A stretch of 64,000 bases of DNA from positions 59,780 through 123,779 of the forward strand of contig NZ_FNFB01000010.1 in the NCBI RefSeq assembly GCF_900100395.1. Reading direction: 5' to 3'. This DNA is from Nonomuraea maritima. GTDB taxonomy: Bacteria; Actinomycetota; Actinomycetes; Streptosporangiales; Streptosporangiaceae. Position 1 is the stretch's first letter, and each line of letters starts with the position of its first letter. This document shows, piece by piece, positions 44,210 through 53,281 of this stretch. Both the position numbers and the translations under genes were made by a program. The notes beneath the pieces are model-generated. The model saw nothing but the letters and a program-made list of their open reading frames with translations. It was not told the origin of the DNA and ran no database searches.

Positions 44210-45211
44210 TCAGCCCTGGATTCCGCACTCCAAAGTCGGCACCGCGCCCGCGACGGGCGCCAGCATCACCAGCAGCGGCGCGCTGCTGGGGCTCGGCACC
44301 GTCAGCTCGGTGACGTTGCCGCGCACGGCCACCTCGGGCGTGCCCATGTCGCCGTCACGCAGGTGGTGGACGGAGACGACCGTCGGCGCGGCCGCGTGCA
44401 GCATCTTCTTGGTGGCGTGGCGCAGCCAGCGCAGCTCGCTGTTGACCCGCTTCCACGTGGCGGGGATGAGGCTCGGCGCCTCCGCCTTCGTGCCCAGCCG
44501 GAACGTGATGCGCCCGCTCGACCCGAACCGGTCCTTCAGTGCGGGGTTGACGAGGAACATGCCGGCGCGGATCTGGCGGGTGCCCTGCCGGTTGAGGTTG
44601 GCCAGGCCGCCCGCGCTGATCAGGGTGTAGAACTCGCAGCGGATGCCGTCGAGCGTGTCGGGGTCGTAGTCGACGGCGGGCGGCTCCTCGAACGCCACCT
44701 TGTTGAGCCGCACCCCGGCCACGCCGTCGGGGGTGACACGGCCCTTGACGGCGTCGCGCACGGCGTCGCTGATGCCGTCGCCCTCGGTGATGTCCAGCGC
44801 CTCGATGCAGACCAGGCCGTCGTCGGGGATCTCCTCAGGGGCCAGGTCGAAGGTCACCCTGGCGTGCGACTTCCTGCCGCGCAGCAGCACGCACTGGCGC
44901 AACCGTCCCTGGGAGCGGATCTGCAGGAAGCGGGGGCCGGGCCCGGCGGGCTCGGTGCGTCCGGTGTGCCAGCCGCTCACCGAACGGTCGTCCGTGGACA
45001 GCGACAGCGTCACCCGCAGCGGACGTCCCTCGGACGCCACCTTGAACCCGACCATGCCGGATGTCTCGAACCGGCCGACGATCTGGCTGCCGAGGTGCAG
45101 CTGGTCGGCGACCTGCAACGCCGGGACGTCGCCGGTGAGCAGGTGAACGGGCGGAACGGCGGGCACGATCACCTGGTCGAGGTCGGTCGCGGATCCCGTG
45201 GTGCTGGTCAT
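44210..45211 (-). CDS. Hypothetical protein, second gene of a two-gene unit
   Basis: A 333-aa soluble protein without signal peptide or recognised domain. Beta-rich composition in the N-terminal half (FETSGMVGFKVASEGRPLRV, RVTFDLAPEEIPDDG) suggests a jelly-roll or sandwich. Start ATG 45211 overlaps the stop of the upstream gene (ATGA), with GAGGAG as SD. Strict coupling suggests it works with the GT-B-like protein, perhaps binding a surface glycan. That is inference only. Confidence 0.7.
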   Translation of the reverse strand: MTSTTGSATDLDQVIVPAVPPVHLLTGDVPALQVADQLHLGSQIVGRFETSGMVGFKVASEGRPLRVTLSLSTDDRSVSGWHTGRTEPAGPGPRFLQIRSQGRLRQCVLLRGRKSHARVTFDLAPEEIPDDGLVCIEALDITEGDGISDAVRDAVKGRVTPDGVAGVRLNKVAFEEPPAVDYDPDTLDGIRCEFYTLISAGGLANLNRQGTRQIRAGMFLVNPALKDRFGSSGRITFRLGTKAEAPSLIPATWKRVNSELRWLRHATKKMLHAAAPTVVSVHHLRDGDMGTPEVAVRGNVTELTVPSPSSAPLLVMLAPVAGAVPTLECGIQG

Positions 45212-46419
45212 CTCATGCTCCTCGAGGGGGTCAAAGTGGTGGCCAGTCCGGCCGGGTCATGGAAGTCGAACCTGGTCAGCAACGGTTCGCGCCGCTCCCA
45301 CATGCGGGCGACCGCGGCGTAGAGCGGATCGCCGTCGCGTTCGGCGTGCCGCAGATTGACGGTGAACGTGCGGGCGTAGTCGTCGCCGTGCTCCCAGTGG
45401 GGCAGGAGCTGGCTCGGCACGTCGGCGCCGCAGGCACGCAGCCAGAGCCACAGCCGGGCGCGTTCGCGCTGTTCCGGACCGAGGATGCTCTCGCCCTTGG
45501 CGTGCCGCGCGATCGCCTCCCGCAGCAGCGACCGCAGATCGGCGGGCGCGCGCGGCACGTGCGTGGCGCCGCAGGCGCCGCCTTCCGACCAGCCCGCCTG
45601 GATCACCGGGATACCGAACGCGGGCAGGTCGCTGTCGCCGAAGGTGACGGCGACGTCGGCCACGCTCCACAGCACGTTCGGTGACAGCGCGCCCGTGACG
45701 TGCCTGATCCACGGGTTCCGTCCCACGGGGACGGGGTCGAGGAACAGCCAGTTCGCGCTGTCGTCGGCGGCGGCGAACTCGGCGGCCGTCCCGAACAGTT
45801 CCTCGTCACGGGCGGGCGTGTGGCCGAACACCGCGATCGTGGGCCGGTCGGCGTCGATGCCGAGGCGGTTGCAGCCGTAGTGGCGCAGCTGGCGGCGTTC
45901 GGTCTCCGTACGGATCTGGTAGCCGCTCTTGGCACGCCAGGCGACGCGTTCCGCGCTCGGCCTGATCGCGTGCCGCTGCGGCCACACGTGCCGTTCGAAG
46001 AACGCGCCGATCCTGGCGGGCAGCTCCTCCTGCAGGGAACAGGGTCCCTGGTCGGGGAAGAGCGCGTACGCCTTCAGCGTGCCTGTTCCGTGCACCAGCA
46101 CGACGGGGACCTCGCGGTGCACTGCGCGGTCGGCCCGGCTGGTGACGAGGGCGGCGGGCGGCACCTCGGGCCGGCCGTCCGGCGCGGCGCCGAACGCCTC
46201 GGCCAGCGGCAGCCATTCGGGGGACGCGAGCACCACGAGCCGCGCGGAGACCATCCCGCAGATCGCCTTGGCGATCAGCAGCGTGCGGACCACGACCCGC
46301 AGGTCGTCGTCGTACGCCTCGGCGACGACGCACCGGTCACCGCTCGGGCTCTCCCCCCAGTACGACCTGGCGGCGGCGAGCAGACGATCGGCGTGCTCGC
46401 CGCCTCCGACTCCACGCAT
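45208..46419 (-). CDS. Putative GT-B-like capsule/surface polysaccharide protein
   Basis: A 403-aa protein. The second half has a GT-B-like order: TIAVFGHTPARDEELFG, a conserved NWLFLDPVPVGRNPW, then DVAVTFGDSDLPAFGIPVI, which resembles the donor-binding half of capsule synthesis proteins and other surface glycosyltransferases. The N-terminal half has no clear motif apart from a hydrophobic strand at about 50-66. No transmembrane segment. First gene of a coupled pair with the hypothetical at 44210. GGGGGG precedes ATG 46419. Family assignment is tentative. Confidence 0.5.
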   Translation of the reverse strand: MRGVGGGEHADRLLAAARSYWGESPSGDRCVVAEAYDDDLRVVVRTLLIAKAICGMVSARLVVLASPEWLPLAEAFGAAPDGRPEVPPAALVTSRADRAVHREVPVVLVHGTGTLKAYALFPDQGPCSLQEELPARIGAFFERHVWPQRHAIRPSAERVAWRAKSGYQIRTETERRQLRHYGCNRLGIDADRPTIAVFGHTPARDEELFGTAAEFAAADDSANWLFLDPVPVGRNPWIRHVTGALSPNVLWSVADVAVTFGDSDLPAFGIPVIQAGWSEGGACGATHVPRAPADLRSLLREAIARHAKGESILGPEQRERARLWLWLRACGADVPSQLLPHWEHGDDYARTFTVNLRHAERDGDPLYAAVARMWERREPLLTRFDFHDPAGLATTLTPSRSMR

Positions 46420-46717
46420 AGCAGCCCCCCACGGTCAGAAAACGCCCTGTCAGACGTTGCCAGACAGGTGGTTGCGCGCCACGCGGGCACCACGGTTCTT
46501 TGCTGCCGCGTGGGAGAAACTCAGCCGTCGAAGAAGGCGCCCTTGGTCCCGCGGACCCCACGAGCCACAGAACGCCCGAAAGCCCTGATTCACCGTCGAT
46601 CCGTGAAAAAAGATCAGAACATTCGCGCCGTTTGGGACATCCAACTTTTTACAGGGAGCACGTCATGCCCGGGTTTAAGATGCACCGTATTGCCACGAAG
46701 GGGAGGGTTTAACCACC
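46420..46717. other. Divergent intergenic region upstream of the PBP
   Basis: No gene. Holds a 6-bp dyad CCTGTC (46446-46451)/GACAGG (46463-46468) and a hairpin CCACGCGG (46479-46486)/CCGCGTGG (46506-46513). An AT-richer segment at 46590-46660, with runs of A and T, probably contains the PBP promoter. Confidence 0.4.
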
Positions 46718-48865
46718 ATGGGTACCCGTATGTCGAGTCTCGCGCGGCTGGCGGCGGCCGCGACGGCGGCCGGAGTGGTAGCGGCCGCGATCGCGTTGCC
46801 CGCTGTCGGTGGAACAGGCGCGGCGTTCGTCTCGGCGTCGGAGGAACTCGGCATCAAGCCCGAGGCACTCAAGGAACCCCCGCTGGCCGAACGTACGACG
46901 GTGCTCGACGCCCAGGGCAACCCCATCGCCTGGTTCTACGAGGAGTACCGCGAGAACGTCAAGCTCGCCGACGTGGCCGACATCATGAAGAAGGCCATCA
47001 TCTCGATCGAGGACTACCGCTTCTACGAGCACGGCGCGATCGACATCGAGGGCACCGTCCGCGCCCTGGCCAAGAACCTCACCTCCGGCGGCATCGCCCA
47101 GGGCGGCTCGTCCATCACCCAGCAGTACGTCAAGCAGGTGCTGCTCAACTCGGCGACCACCGAGAAGGAGAAGAACGCCGCCCTCGCCCCCAGCTACGCC
47201 CGCAAGCTGCGGGAGCTGCGCTACGCGCTGGCCGTCGAGGAGAAGTACACCAAGGACCAGATCCTGGAGAAATACCTCAACATCGCCTACTTCGGCGCGG
47301 GCGCCTACGGCGTCGAGGCGGCGGCCAAGCGGTTCTTCGGGGTGAACGCGTCCGACCTGACGCTCGCGCAGGCGGCGACGCTGGCCGGCGCCGTCCAGGA
47401 CCCGAACTCCACCGACCCCAACCTCGGCAAGGCACAGAAAGACCGGCTGCTGAAGCGGCGCAACGTGGTGCTCGACCGGATGGCCGAGCTCAAGAAGATC
47501 ACTCCTGAGCAGGCCGCCGAGGCCAAGAAGCAGAAGCTCGACTACGAGGGCACGGACATCCCGGGCGGCTGCTCGACCAGCCCGTACCCCTACTACTGCA
47601 TGTACGTCAGGGCCGAGGTGCTCAGCAACCCGGCGTTCGGCAAGACGCAGGTGGCGCGCGAGCAGTTCCTCAACCGGGGCGGTCTGACGATCCAGACCAC
47701 GCTCGACCCGAAGATGCAGCGGGCCGCCGAGCAGGCCATCAGGAAGCACGTGTTCGCCGGCGACAACCCGGTGGCCGCCGAGGCCCTGGTCCAGCCCGGC
47801 ACGGGCGCGATCAAGGCGATGGCCGCCAGCCGCAAGTACGGCACCAACAAGCGCAAGAAGGAAATGTCGATCAACGTCGTGGCCGACGCGGTGCACGGCG
47901 GCGGCATCGGCTTCCAGGCGGGCTCGACGTTCAAGACGTTCACGCTGCTCACGGCCCTCAAGAAGGGCTACAAGCTCAACGACGGGCTCCAGGCCGGCAG
48001 CGGCTACCGTGCGCCCTACTACTCCTCGTTCAAGAACTGCAAGGGCGAGAACATCGGCGACCCGACCCACACCGTCACCAACGACGAGGGCGGCGGCGGC
48101 TTCAAGACGCTGCAGACCGGCACCTGGGAGTCGGTCAACACCTTCTTCGTGGCGCTGGAGCAGAAGGTCGGGCTGTGTGACACGGTCAAGACCGCCAAGT
48201 CCCTCGGCATCAAGCGCTCCGACGGCCGGCCGTTGCAGGAGTACGAGACGTTCACGCTCGGCATCAACGAGATGGACCCGGTGACCGTGGCCACCGCGTA
48301 CGCCGCGATCGGGGCGCGCGGCAAGTACTGCGAGCCGATGGTGATCACCAAGATCACCGACCGGAACGGCAAGGTGACCAACTACCGGCCCAAGTGCCGG
48401 CAGGCGCTCGACCCCGAGGTCGCCGACGCGGCGGCCGACATCCTGTCGGGCGTGTTCACCAAGGGCACCATGAAGGGCGTGGGCGGCATCGGCCGCCCGG
48501 CGGGCGGCAAGACGGGCACCACCGACGACCAGGCCACGGCGTGGTTCGCCGGGTTCACCCCCGACCTCGCCGGCGCGGTCAGCATCGGCGACCCGCGCGG
48601 CTCGCAGGTGCACAAGCTGAACAACATCACCATCGGCGGCACCTACTACGGGTCGGTGTTCGGCGCGTCCATCCCGGGCCCGATCTGGAAGGACACCATG
48701 ATCTCCGCCCTCAAGGGCGTCCCGCCGACCGAGTTCACCCCGGTCAACCCCGAGCGCTTCGGCGGCTGCGGCGCCAGCTGCCGTCCGGTGCAGCACAACC
48801 AGGACGACGACCGCGGCGGCGACCCGTTCGACGACGGGGAGATCCTGACCCAGCTGGACGAGTAA
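46718..48865 (+). CDS. Bifunctional penicillin-binding protein (class A PBP)
   Basis: A 715-aa class A PBP. N-terminal membrane anchor (about 10-30). GT51 transglycosylase with catalytic E98 in SIEDYRFYEHG and GGSSITQQYVK. Transpeptidase with SxxK STFK (S403/K406), SxN SVN (472-474) and KTGT (598-601). It polymerises and cross-links peptidoglycan outside the membrane. The short acidic C-terminus (DDDRGGDPFDDGE) and paired cysteines (GGCGASC) are notable. GGGAGGG serves as SD. A perfect hairpin follows the gene. Confidence 0.95.
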   Translation: MGTRMSSLARLAAAATAAGVVAAAIALPAVGGTGAAFVSASEELGIKPEALKEPPLAERTTVLDAQGNPIAWFYEEYRENVKLADVADIMKKAIISIEDYRFYEHGAIDIEGTVRALAKNLTSGGIAQGGSSITQQYVKQVLLNSATTEKEKNAALAPSYARKLRELRYALAVEEKYTKDQILEKYLNIAYFGAGAYGVEAAAKRFFGVNASDLTLAQAATLAGAVQDPNSTDPNLGKAQKDRLLKRRNVVLDRMAELKKITPEQAAEAKKQKLDYEGTDIPGGCSTSPYPYYCMYVRAEVLSNPAFGKTQVAREQFLNRGGLTIQTTLDPKMQRAAEQAIRKHVFAGDNPVAAEALVQPGTGAIKAMAASRKYGTNKRKKEMSINVVADAVHGGGIGFQAGSTFKTFTLLTALKKGYKLNDGLQAGSGYRAPYYSSFKNCKGENIGDPTHTVTNDEGGGGFKTLQTGTWESVNTFFVALEQKVGLCDTVKTAKSLGIKRSDGRPLQEYETFTLGINEMDPVTVATAYAAIGARGKYCEPMVITKITDRNGKVTNYRPKCRQALDPEVADAAADILSGVFTKGTMKGVGGIGRPAGGKTGTTDDQATAWFAGFTPDLAGAVSIGDPRGSQVHKLNNITIGGTYYGSVFGASIPGPIWKDTMISALKGVPPTEFTPVNPERFGGCGASCRPVQHNQDDDRGGDPFDDGEILTQLDE

Positions 48866-48875
48866 CACGGCCGAT

Positions 48876-48904
48876 CGCCGGACCCGGAGCACCCGGGTCC
48901 GGCG
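48876..48904. terminator. Bidirectional hairpin between PBP and DUF1992 genes
   Basis: CGCCGGACCCGG (48876-48887) and CCGGGTCCGGCG (48893-48904): a perfect 12-bp stem with a 5-nt loop between convergent genes. Confidence 0.85.
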
Positions 48905-48910
48905 AACGCG

Positions 48911-49312
48911 TCAGCGCCTGGCCTTGCGCCACTCCGAGACGACCTGGTCGACGTCGTACGGCATCAGGTTGAGCGGCGGGCCCGACAAACCGGTCCTGAT
49001 CGCCTCGCGGATCCGGTGGTTGATCTCCTCGACGATCCGCCGCGCCTCGGCCTCGGTACGCGCGCCCCGCGCCTGGACCAGCGCCTCCTCGGCGTCCTTA
49101 CGCAGCGCGAGTGTCGGCGGCAGGGGCATCGACAGCCCCTCGCTCGCGATCTTCTGCTTGATCCACCACATCTCGCCGAGCTGCTCACCGACCCCCGGCA
49201 GGGGCTTGCCCTGGCCGGGCAGGTCGTCGAACTCCCCCCGCTCCTCGGCCTCACGGATCTGCCGGTCGATCCAGGACTCGAACGGAACCCCGAGCGGCTT
49301 GCGGTCGGTCAC
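48911..49312 (-). CDS. DUF1992 (DnaJ-C28-like) protein
   Basis: A 133-aa protein with the DUF1992 signature FESWIDRQIREAEERGEFDD followed by LPGQGKPLP and the C-terminal NHRIREAI...LNLMPYDVD. Function of the family is unknown. Human DNAJC28 carries the same domain. Start GTG 49312 is chosen because GAGGAGG lies just upstream. The longer reading from 49363 would overlap the FolP2 gene. It is 11 bp after that gene and thus co-transcribed. Confidence 0.88.
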   Translation of the reverse strand: MTDRKPLGVPFESWIDRQIREAEERGEFDDLPGQGKPLPGVGEQLGEMWWIKQKIASEGLSMPLPPTLALRKDAEEALVQARGARTEAEARRIVEEINHRIREAIRTGLSGPPLNLMPYDVDQVVSEWRKARR

Positions 49313-49323
49313 GTACGGCCTCC

Positions 49324-50223
49324 TCAGGCGAGGTTGTGACTGGGCGCCAGCGGACCGCGCCACCCGAGCACGGCCTCGGTCATGCGGACGGACGCGACCG
49401 TCGCGGCCACGTCGTGCACGCGCAGGATGCGGGCGCCCTTGAGGATGGAGACGACGTTGACGGCGATCGTGCCCTCCTTGCGCTCGGTCTGCGGGCGGTC
49501 GAGGGTCTCGCCGATGAAGTCCTTGTTCGACAGGGCCACCAGCGTCGGGTAGCCGATCGCGGTGATCTCCTCCAGCCGGCGCGTCAGCTCCAGCGAGTGG
49601 AAGGTGTTCTTGTTCAGGTCGTGGCCCGGATCGATGATGATCCTGTCGGGCGCGATGCCGGCGTCGAGCGCGTAGGCGACCCGCTCGCGCAGGAACGCGG
49701 CCACCTCGGTCACGACGTCGGAGTAGCTCGGCCGGAACACGCGGCGGCCAGGACCGCCGAGGCTGTGCGTGACCACCACGGTGGCGCCCAGCTCGGCCGC
49801 GGCCTCCGCCATGCCCGGCTCGCGCAGGCCGTTGGTGTCGTTGATGACGTCGGCCCCTGCCTCGATCGCCGCCCTGGCCACCTCGGGCCGATGGGTGTCG
49901 ACGGAGATCACGGCGTCGGTGGCGGCCCGCACCCGGGCGATCACCGGGGCGACGCGGTCGATCTCCTCGGCCGCGTCGATCGGCGCCTGCGCGGCGCTGA
50001 AGGCGAACCCGCCGATGTCGACCCAGTCGGCGCCGTCGTCGACGGCCTTCTTCGCGGCCGCGACCGCGTTGTCGAGCGCGAAGGTGCTGCCCTGGTCGTG
50101 GAAGGAGTTGGGGGTGCGGTTGACGATGGCCATGATCGCCACCTGGCGTTCGAAGTCGAACTCCCGCTGCCCGATGCGCCGCACGGGAGAGATGGTCCCG
50201 AGGGGAAGCTTCTCGCCGCTCAC
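49324..50223 (-). CDS. folP2: FolP2-like dihydropteroate synthase homologue
   Basis: A 299-aa TIM-barrel protein of the DHPS family. MAIVNRTPNSFHDQG, SVDTHRP and NDTNGL fit DHPS, but the later motifs differ: DPGHDLNKNTFHSLEL instead of DPGxGFGK, and LVALSNKDFIGETLD instead of the GxSRK substrate-binding segment. This is the pattern of mycobacterial FolP2 (Rv1207 type), a paralogue not thought to be the main folate enzyme. It is not linked to folB/folK/folE here. Operon with the DUF1992 gene. Confidence 0.8.
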   Translation of the reverse strand: MSGEKLPLGTISPVRRIGQREFDFERQVAIMAIVNRTPNSFHDQGSTFALDNAVAAAKKAVDDGADWVDIGGFAFSAAQAPIDAAEEIDRVAPVIARVRAATDAVISVDTHRPEVARAAIEAGADVINDTNGLREPGMAEAAAELGATVVVTHSLGGPGRRVFRPSYSDVVTEVAAFLRERVAYALDAGIAPDRIIIDPGHDLNKNTFHSLELTRRLEEITAIGYPTLVALSNKDFIGETLDRPQTERKEGTIAVNVVSILKGARILRVHDVAATVASVRMTEAVLGWRGPLAPSHNLA

Positions 50224-50299
50224 GTGGTGATCCCTTTCCGTCCCCCCGAGCCTACCCGGCGGCCGTTCAGGCCGGCCGGGCCGGGCTCGGCTGGACGGG

Positions 50300-50752
50300 T
50301 CACGCGAAGCGGCCGAGGCCGGGCGCCGAACCCTTGATCGTCCGCATGTCCCGTCGGGCGGACCGGCGCGGTAAGCGCATCGTGAGCCGCACCGTCGTGC
50401 CGTGGGGTCCGGTGTCGAAGTCGGCCTCGTCGGCCAGGTGGCGGATCAGGAAGATGCCGCGGCCGAAGTCGGCCCGCTCGGACGGGCGGTGGTCTGGGCT
50501 GATGTAGGCGTCGGGGATGCCCGAGCCGTGGTCGATCGTCTCCGAGCAGACGACGCCGTCGACCGTCCACAGCCGCAGGTAGCCGCGGCCGCCCGCGTGC
50601 TCGACGACGTTGACCACGCTCTCGTGGACCGCCAGCACGAAGTCGTCCCGGCGTGAGCCCCGCAGCCCCGCCTGCGCGGCCTTCTCCGCGACCATCCGGC
50701 GCAGCCGCGTCACGTCGCGCTCGGTGAAGGACTCGGCCAGCAAGGTCCGCAT
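50300..50752 (-). CDS. RsbW-type anti-sigma serine kinase / ATP-binding protein
   Basis: A 150-aa Bergerat-fold protein. N box ESVVNVVEH (about 43-51), G1 box DHGSGIP and G2 box GRGIFLI are present. These small kinases bind sigma-B-type factors and phosphorylate STAS antagonists. Many actinobacterial copies regulate non-sigma targets. Start ATG 50752 has GAGGAGG upstream. No sigma factor gene adjoins. STAS partners in the window are at 43714 and 59374. Confidence 0.88.
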   Translation of the reverse strand: MRTLLAESFTERDVTRLRRMVAEKAAQAGLRGSRRDDFVLAVHESVVNVVEHAGGRGYLRLWTVDGVVCSETIDHGSGIPDAYISPDHRPSERADFGRGIFLIRHLADEADFDTGPHGTTVRLTMRLPRRSARRDMRTIKGSAPGLGRFA

Positions 50753-50813
50753 GTCCCTCCTCGTGTCCGCGCCGCGCCACCGTCTCAGGAGGCGGCCGCC
50801 CGCGATCATGGCC

Positions 50814-51863
50814 TCACGGCCGCCGGCCGATTCCGGTCGCCAGCTCGCGGATGCGCTCCACCGGCCCCCGGTCCGGCGCCAGCGGAGCCGTGTCCATGCC
50901 CGCACCGTCGTGCAACCCCTCGAACATCTCGCGCATGGCCTCGAGGGCCGAGTGCCGCGGCCGCCACCCGAGCACCTCCCTCGCCCGGTCGGTCTTCATG
51001 ATCGGCATCCGCAGGACGAGTTCCAGCAGCCCCGGCTCGGCGGGCAGCAGCCGCAGGTGCCAGAACGCGGCCATGGCCGCCGTCGCCATCCGCTCCGGCA
51101 CCCGTACGGTGCGCGCGCCGAGCAGCCCGGCCAGCTCGTTCGTGCCGATCACCGGCTCGGCGGCCAGGTTGAACGCCCCCCGCACCTCCCGCGTGACCGC
51201 CAGCCGGTACGCCTGCGCGGCGTCCTCGGCGTGCAGCACCTGCAGACGCAGCCCCGGGATGTCGGGGATGACCGGGATGCGGCCCGTCCTGACGAGCCGC
51301 CGCGGCACGAACGGGCCGCCGAACAGCCGGCGCTGCTCGGTGGCCGCCGCCCGCTGGAAGATGAACCCGGGACGCATCCGCACCACGCGGATGGCCGGGT
51401 GGTCGTGCTCGAACAGGTCGAGCACCCGCTCGACGTACGCCTTCTCCATCCCGTACGAGGCGCCCGGCCACCCGTGCGTGGGCCACGACTCGTCCACCGG
51501 ACGGTCCTTGGGCGCCGGCGAGTACGCCCCCACGGACGAGGCGTGCACCAGCACCGGCACCCCGGCCTCTGCGACGGCGCGGAAGACCCGCATGCTGCCC
51601 AGCACGTTGGCGCGCCAGGTGATCGCCGGTGTCCTGGTCGGCTGGAACAGCCAGGCGAGATGCACCACGGCGTCGGCGCCTTCGAAGATCTTCGTCAGGT
51701 CCGCGGCGGCGACGTCCGCCTGACGCCATTCGGTGCGTTCGACCTGCCAGCCAGGCAGGCGGCGGGCGACGCCCACGATCGACGTCACCGTGTCGTCCGC
51801 GGCGAGCGCGCGTACGACACTGGTGCCCACGTTGCCTGTGGCTCCGACCACGACGACTCTCAT
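50814..51863 (-). CDS. NAD-dependent epimerase/dehydratase
   Basis: A 349-aa extended SDR. GATGNVG (7-13), HASSVGAYSP and the catalytic SYGMEKAYVE (YxxxK) are present. The C-terminal domain contains NLAAEPVIGTNELAGLLGA. Typical of NAD-dependent nucleotide-sugar or terpenoid-modifying SDRs, with substrate unknown. It lies 52 bp after the Zn-dependent alcohol dehydrogenase on the same strand and may form an operon with it. Confidence 0.87.
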   Translation of the reverse strand: MRVVVVGATGNVGTSVVRALAADDTVTSIVGVARRLPGWQVERTEWRQADVAAADLTKIFEGADAVVHLAWLFQPTRTPAITWRANVLGSMRVFRAVAEAGVPVLVHASSVGAYSPAPKDRPVDESWPTHGWPGASYGMEKAYVERVLDLFEHDHPAIRVVRMRPGFIFQRAAATEQRRLFGGPFVPRRLVRTGRIPVIPDIPGLRLQVLHAEDAAQAYRLAVTREVRGAFNLAAEPVIGTNELAGLLGARTVRVPERMATAAMAAFWHLRLLPAEPGLLELVLRMPIMKTDRAREVLGWRPRHSALEAMREMFEGLHDGAGMDTAPLAPDRGPVERIRELATGIGRRP

Positions 51864-51915
51864 GCGTGCTCCGCTGCCCGCGCCGTCGTCGGTGAAACCC
51901 GCCTGACCTGGCCTG

Positions 51916-53097
51916 TCATGGCCGCAACAGGATCTTCACCGCGCCGTCGGCCTTCTTCTGGAACATCGCGTACGCCTCGGGCGCCTGCTCCAGCGGCATC
52001 CGGTGCGTGGTGAGGTCCATCACGCCGAGCGGGTCGCTGTCGTCGGTCAGCAGCGGCATCAGCGCGCTGATCCACCGCCGGACGTGCGCCTGCCCCATGC
52101 GCAGCGTCACGCCCTTGTCGAACATGCGCAGCATCGGCATCGGGTCGGTCATGCCGCCGTAGACACCGGTGATCGAGATGACGCCGCCGCGGCGTACCGA
52201 GTCGATGGACTGCATGAGGGCCGCGAGCCGGTCGACGCCCGCGTTCGCCATGATGGGCGCGGCGACCGCGCCGGGCAGCAGCCCGGTGAGCGTCTGGGCG
52301 AGCTTGGCGGCGGGTGAGCCGTGCGCCTCCATGCCGACCGCGTCGATGACGGAGTCGGTGCCGCGGCCCGAGGTGCGTTCCCTGATCTCCGCCGGGACGT
52401 CGTGGACCTCGCTCGCGTCGATGACCTCGATGCCGTGGCGGCGGGCCATGTCGAGACGCGCGGTGACGCCGTCCACGCCGATGACGCGGTGGCCGAGGTG
52501 GCGGGCGATGCGGGCGCTCATCTGGCCGATGGGCCCGAGGCCGAAGACCGTGACGCTGCCGCCCTCGGGGATGTCCGCGTACGCGACGGCCTGCCACGAG
52601 GTGGGCAGCACGTCCGACAGGTACACGAAGCGCTCGTCAGGCGGCCCCTCTGGCACCTTGATCGGGCCGAACTGCGCCTCGGGCACCCGCAGGTACTCGG
52701 CCTGCCCGCCGGGCACGTGGCCGTAGAGCTTGGTGTAGCCGAACAGCGCCGCCCCCATGCCGTGCTCGCGCACCTGCGTGGTCTCGCAGTGCGCGTACAG
52801 CTCCATGCCGCACATGTGGCAGTGGCCGCAGGCGATGTTGAACGGGATGACCACCCGGTCGCCCGGCTTGATGTTGGTGATGCCGGAGCCCACCTCCTCC
52901 ACGATGCCCATGGGCTCGTGGCCGAGGATGTCGCCCTCCGCCATGAACGGCCCGAGCACCTCGTACAGGTGCAGGTCGGAGCCGCAGATGCCGCTGCTGG
53001 TGATCCGGACGACCGCGTCGTTGGGCTCCTTGACCGCGGGGTCGGGGACGTCCTCGACGCGTACGTCACGCTTGCCGTGCCAGGTGACCGCTCTCAT
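51916..53097 (-). CDS. Zinc-dependent alcohol dehydrogenase (glutathione-independent formaldehyde dehydrogenase-like)
   Basis: A 393-aa medium-chain dehydrogenase. Catalytic Zn site GICGSDLHLYE and GHEPMGIVEEVG, structural Zn cysteines in NIACGHCHMCGMELYAHC, and the Rossmann GLGPIGQMSARIA. The long insertions are those of the formaldehyde/alcohol dehydrogenase subgroup. Start ATG 53097 is preceded by AAGGAG. ATG 53109 is an alternative. It is divergent from the terpene/encapsulin operon across a 184-bp region. Confidence 0.9.
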   Translation of the reverse strand: MRAVTWHGKRDVRVEDVPDPAVKEPNDAVVRITSSGICGSDLHLYEVLGPFMAEGDILGHEPMGIVEEVGSGITNIKPGDRVVIPFNIACGHCHMCGMELYAHCETTQVREHGMGAALFGYTKLYGHVPGGQAEYLRVPEAQFGPIKVPEGPPDERFVYLSDVLPTSWQAVAYADIPEGGSVTVFGLGPIGQMSARIARHLGHRVIGVDGVTARLDMARRHGIEVIDASEVHDVPAEIRERTSGRGTDSVIDAVGMEAHGSPAAKLAQTLTGLLPGAVAAPIMANAGVDRLAALMQSIDSVRRGGVISITGVYGGMTDPMPMLRMFDKGVTLRMGQAHVRRWISALMPLLTDDSDPLGVMDLTTHRMPLEQAPEAYAMFQKKADGAVKILLRP

Positions 53098-53210
53098 GCT
53101 CGTCTCCTTCATGGCTTGGCCATAAAGCCCGAATACCCCCACTGAGGACATCAAACGGCGGGCCTGTTGGTACGGCTGTGGCAATGGAAGACCCAAGGGG
53201 CTGAAGACTC

Positions 53211-53246
53211 TTTACACCTTGCGTATTGGATGCATAACTAGGTGTA
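53211..53246 (+). promoter_or_regulatory. Promoter and dyad of the encapsulin-geosmin operon
   Basis: TTTACA (53211-53216) and ATAACT (53234-53239), 17 bp apart, look like a -35/-10 pair about 40 bp before the prenyl synthase start. Inverted arms TACACCT (53213-53219) and AGGTGTA (53240-53246) exactly flank this core, so a dimeric regulator would overlap the promoter. Confidence 0.55.
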
Positions 53247-53281
53247 GTCACCGACGGATCACCCCCGAAGGAGCCGCACCC

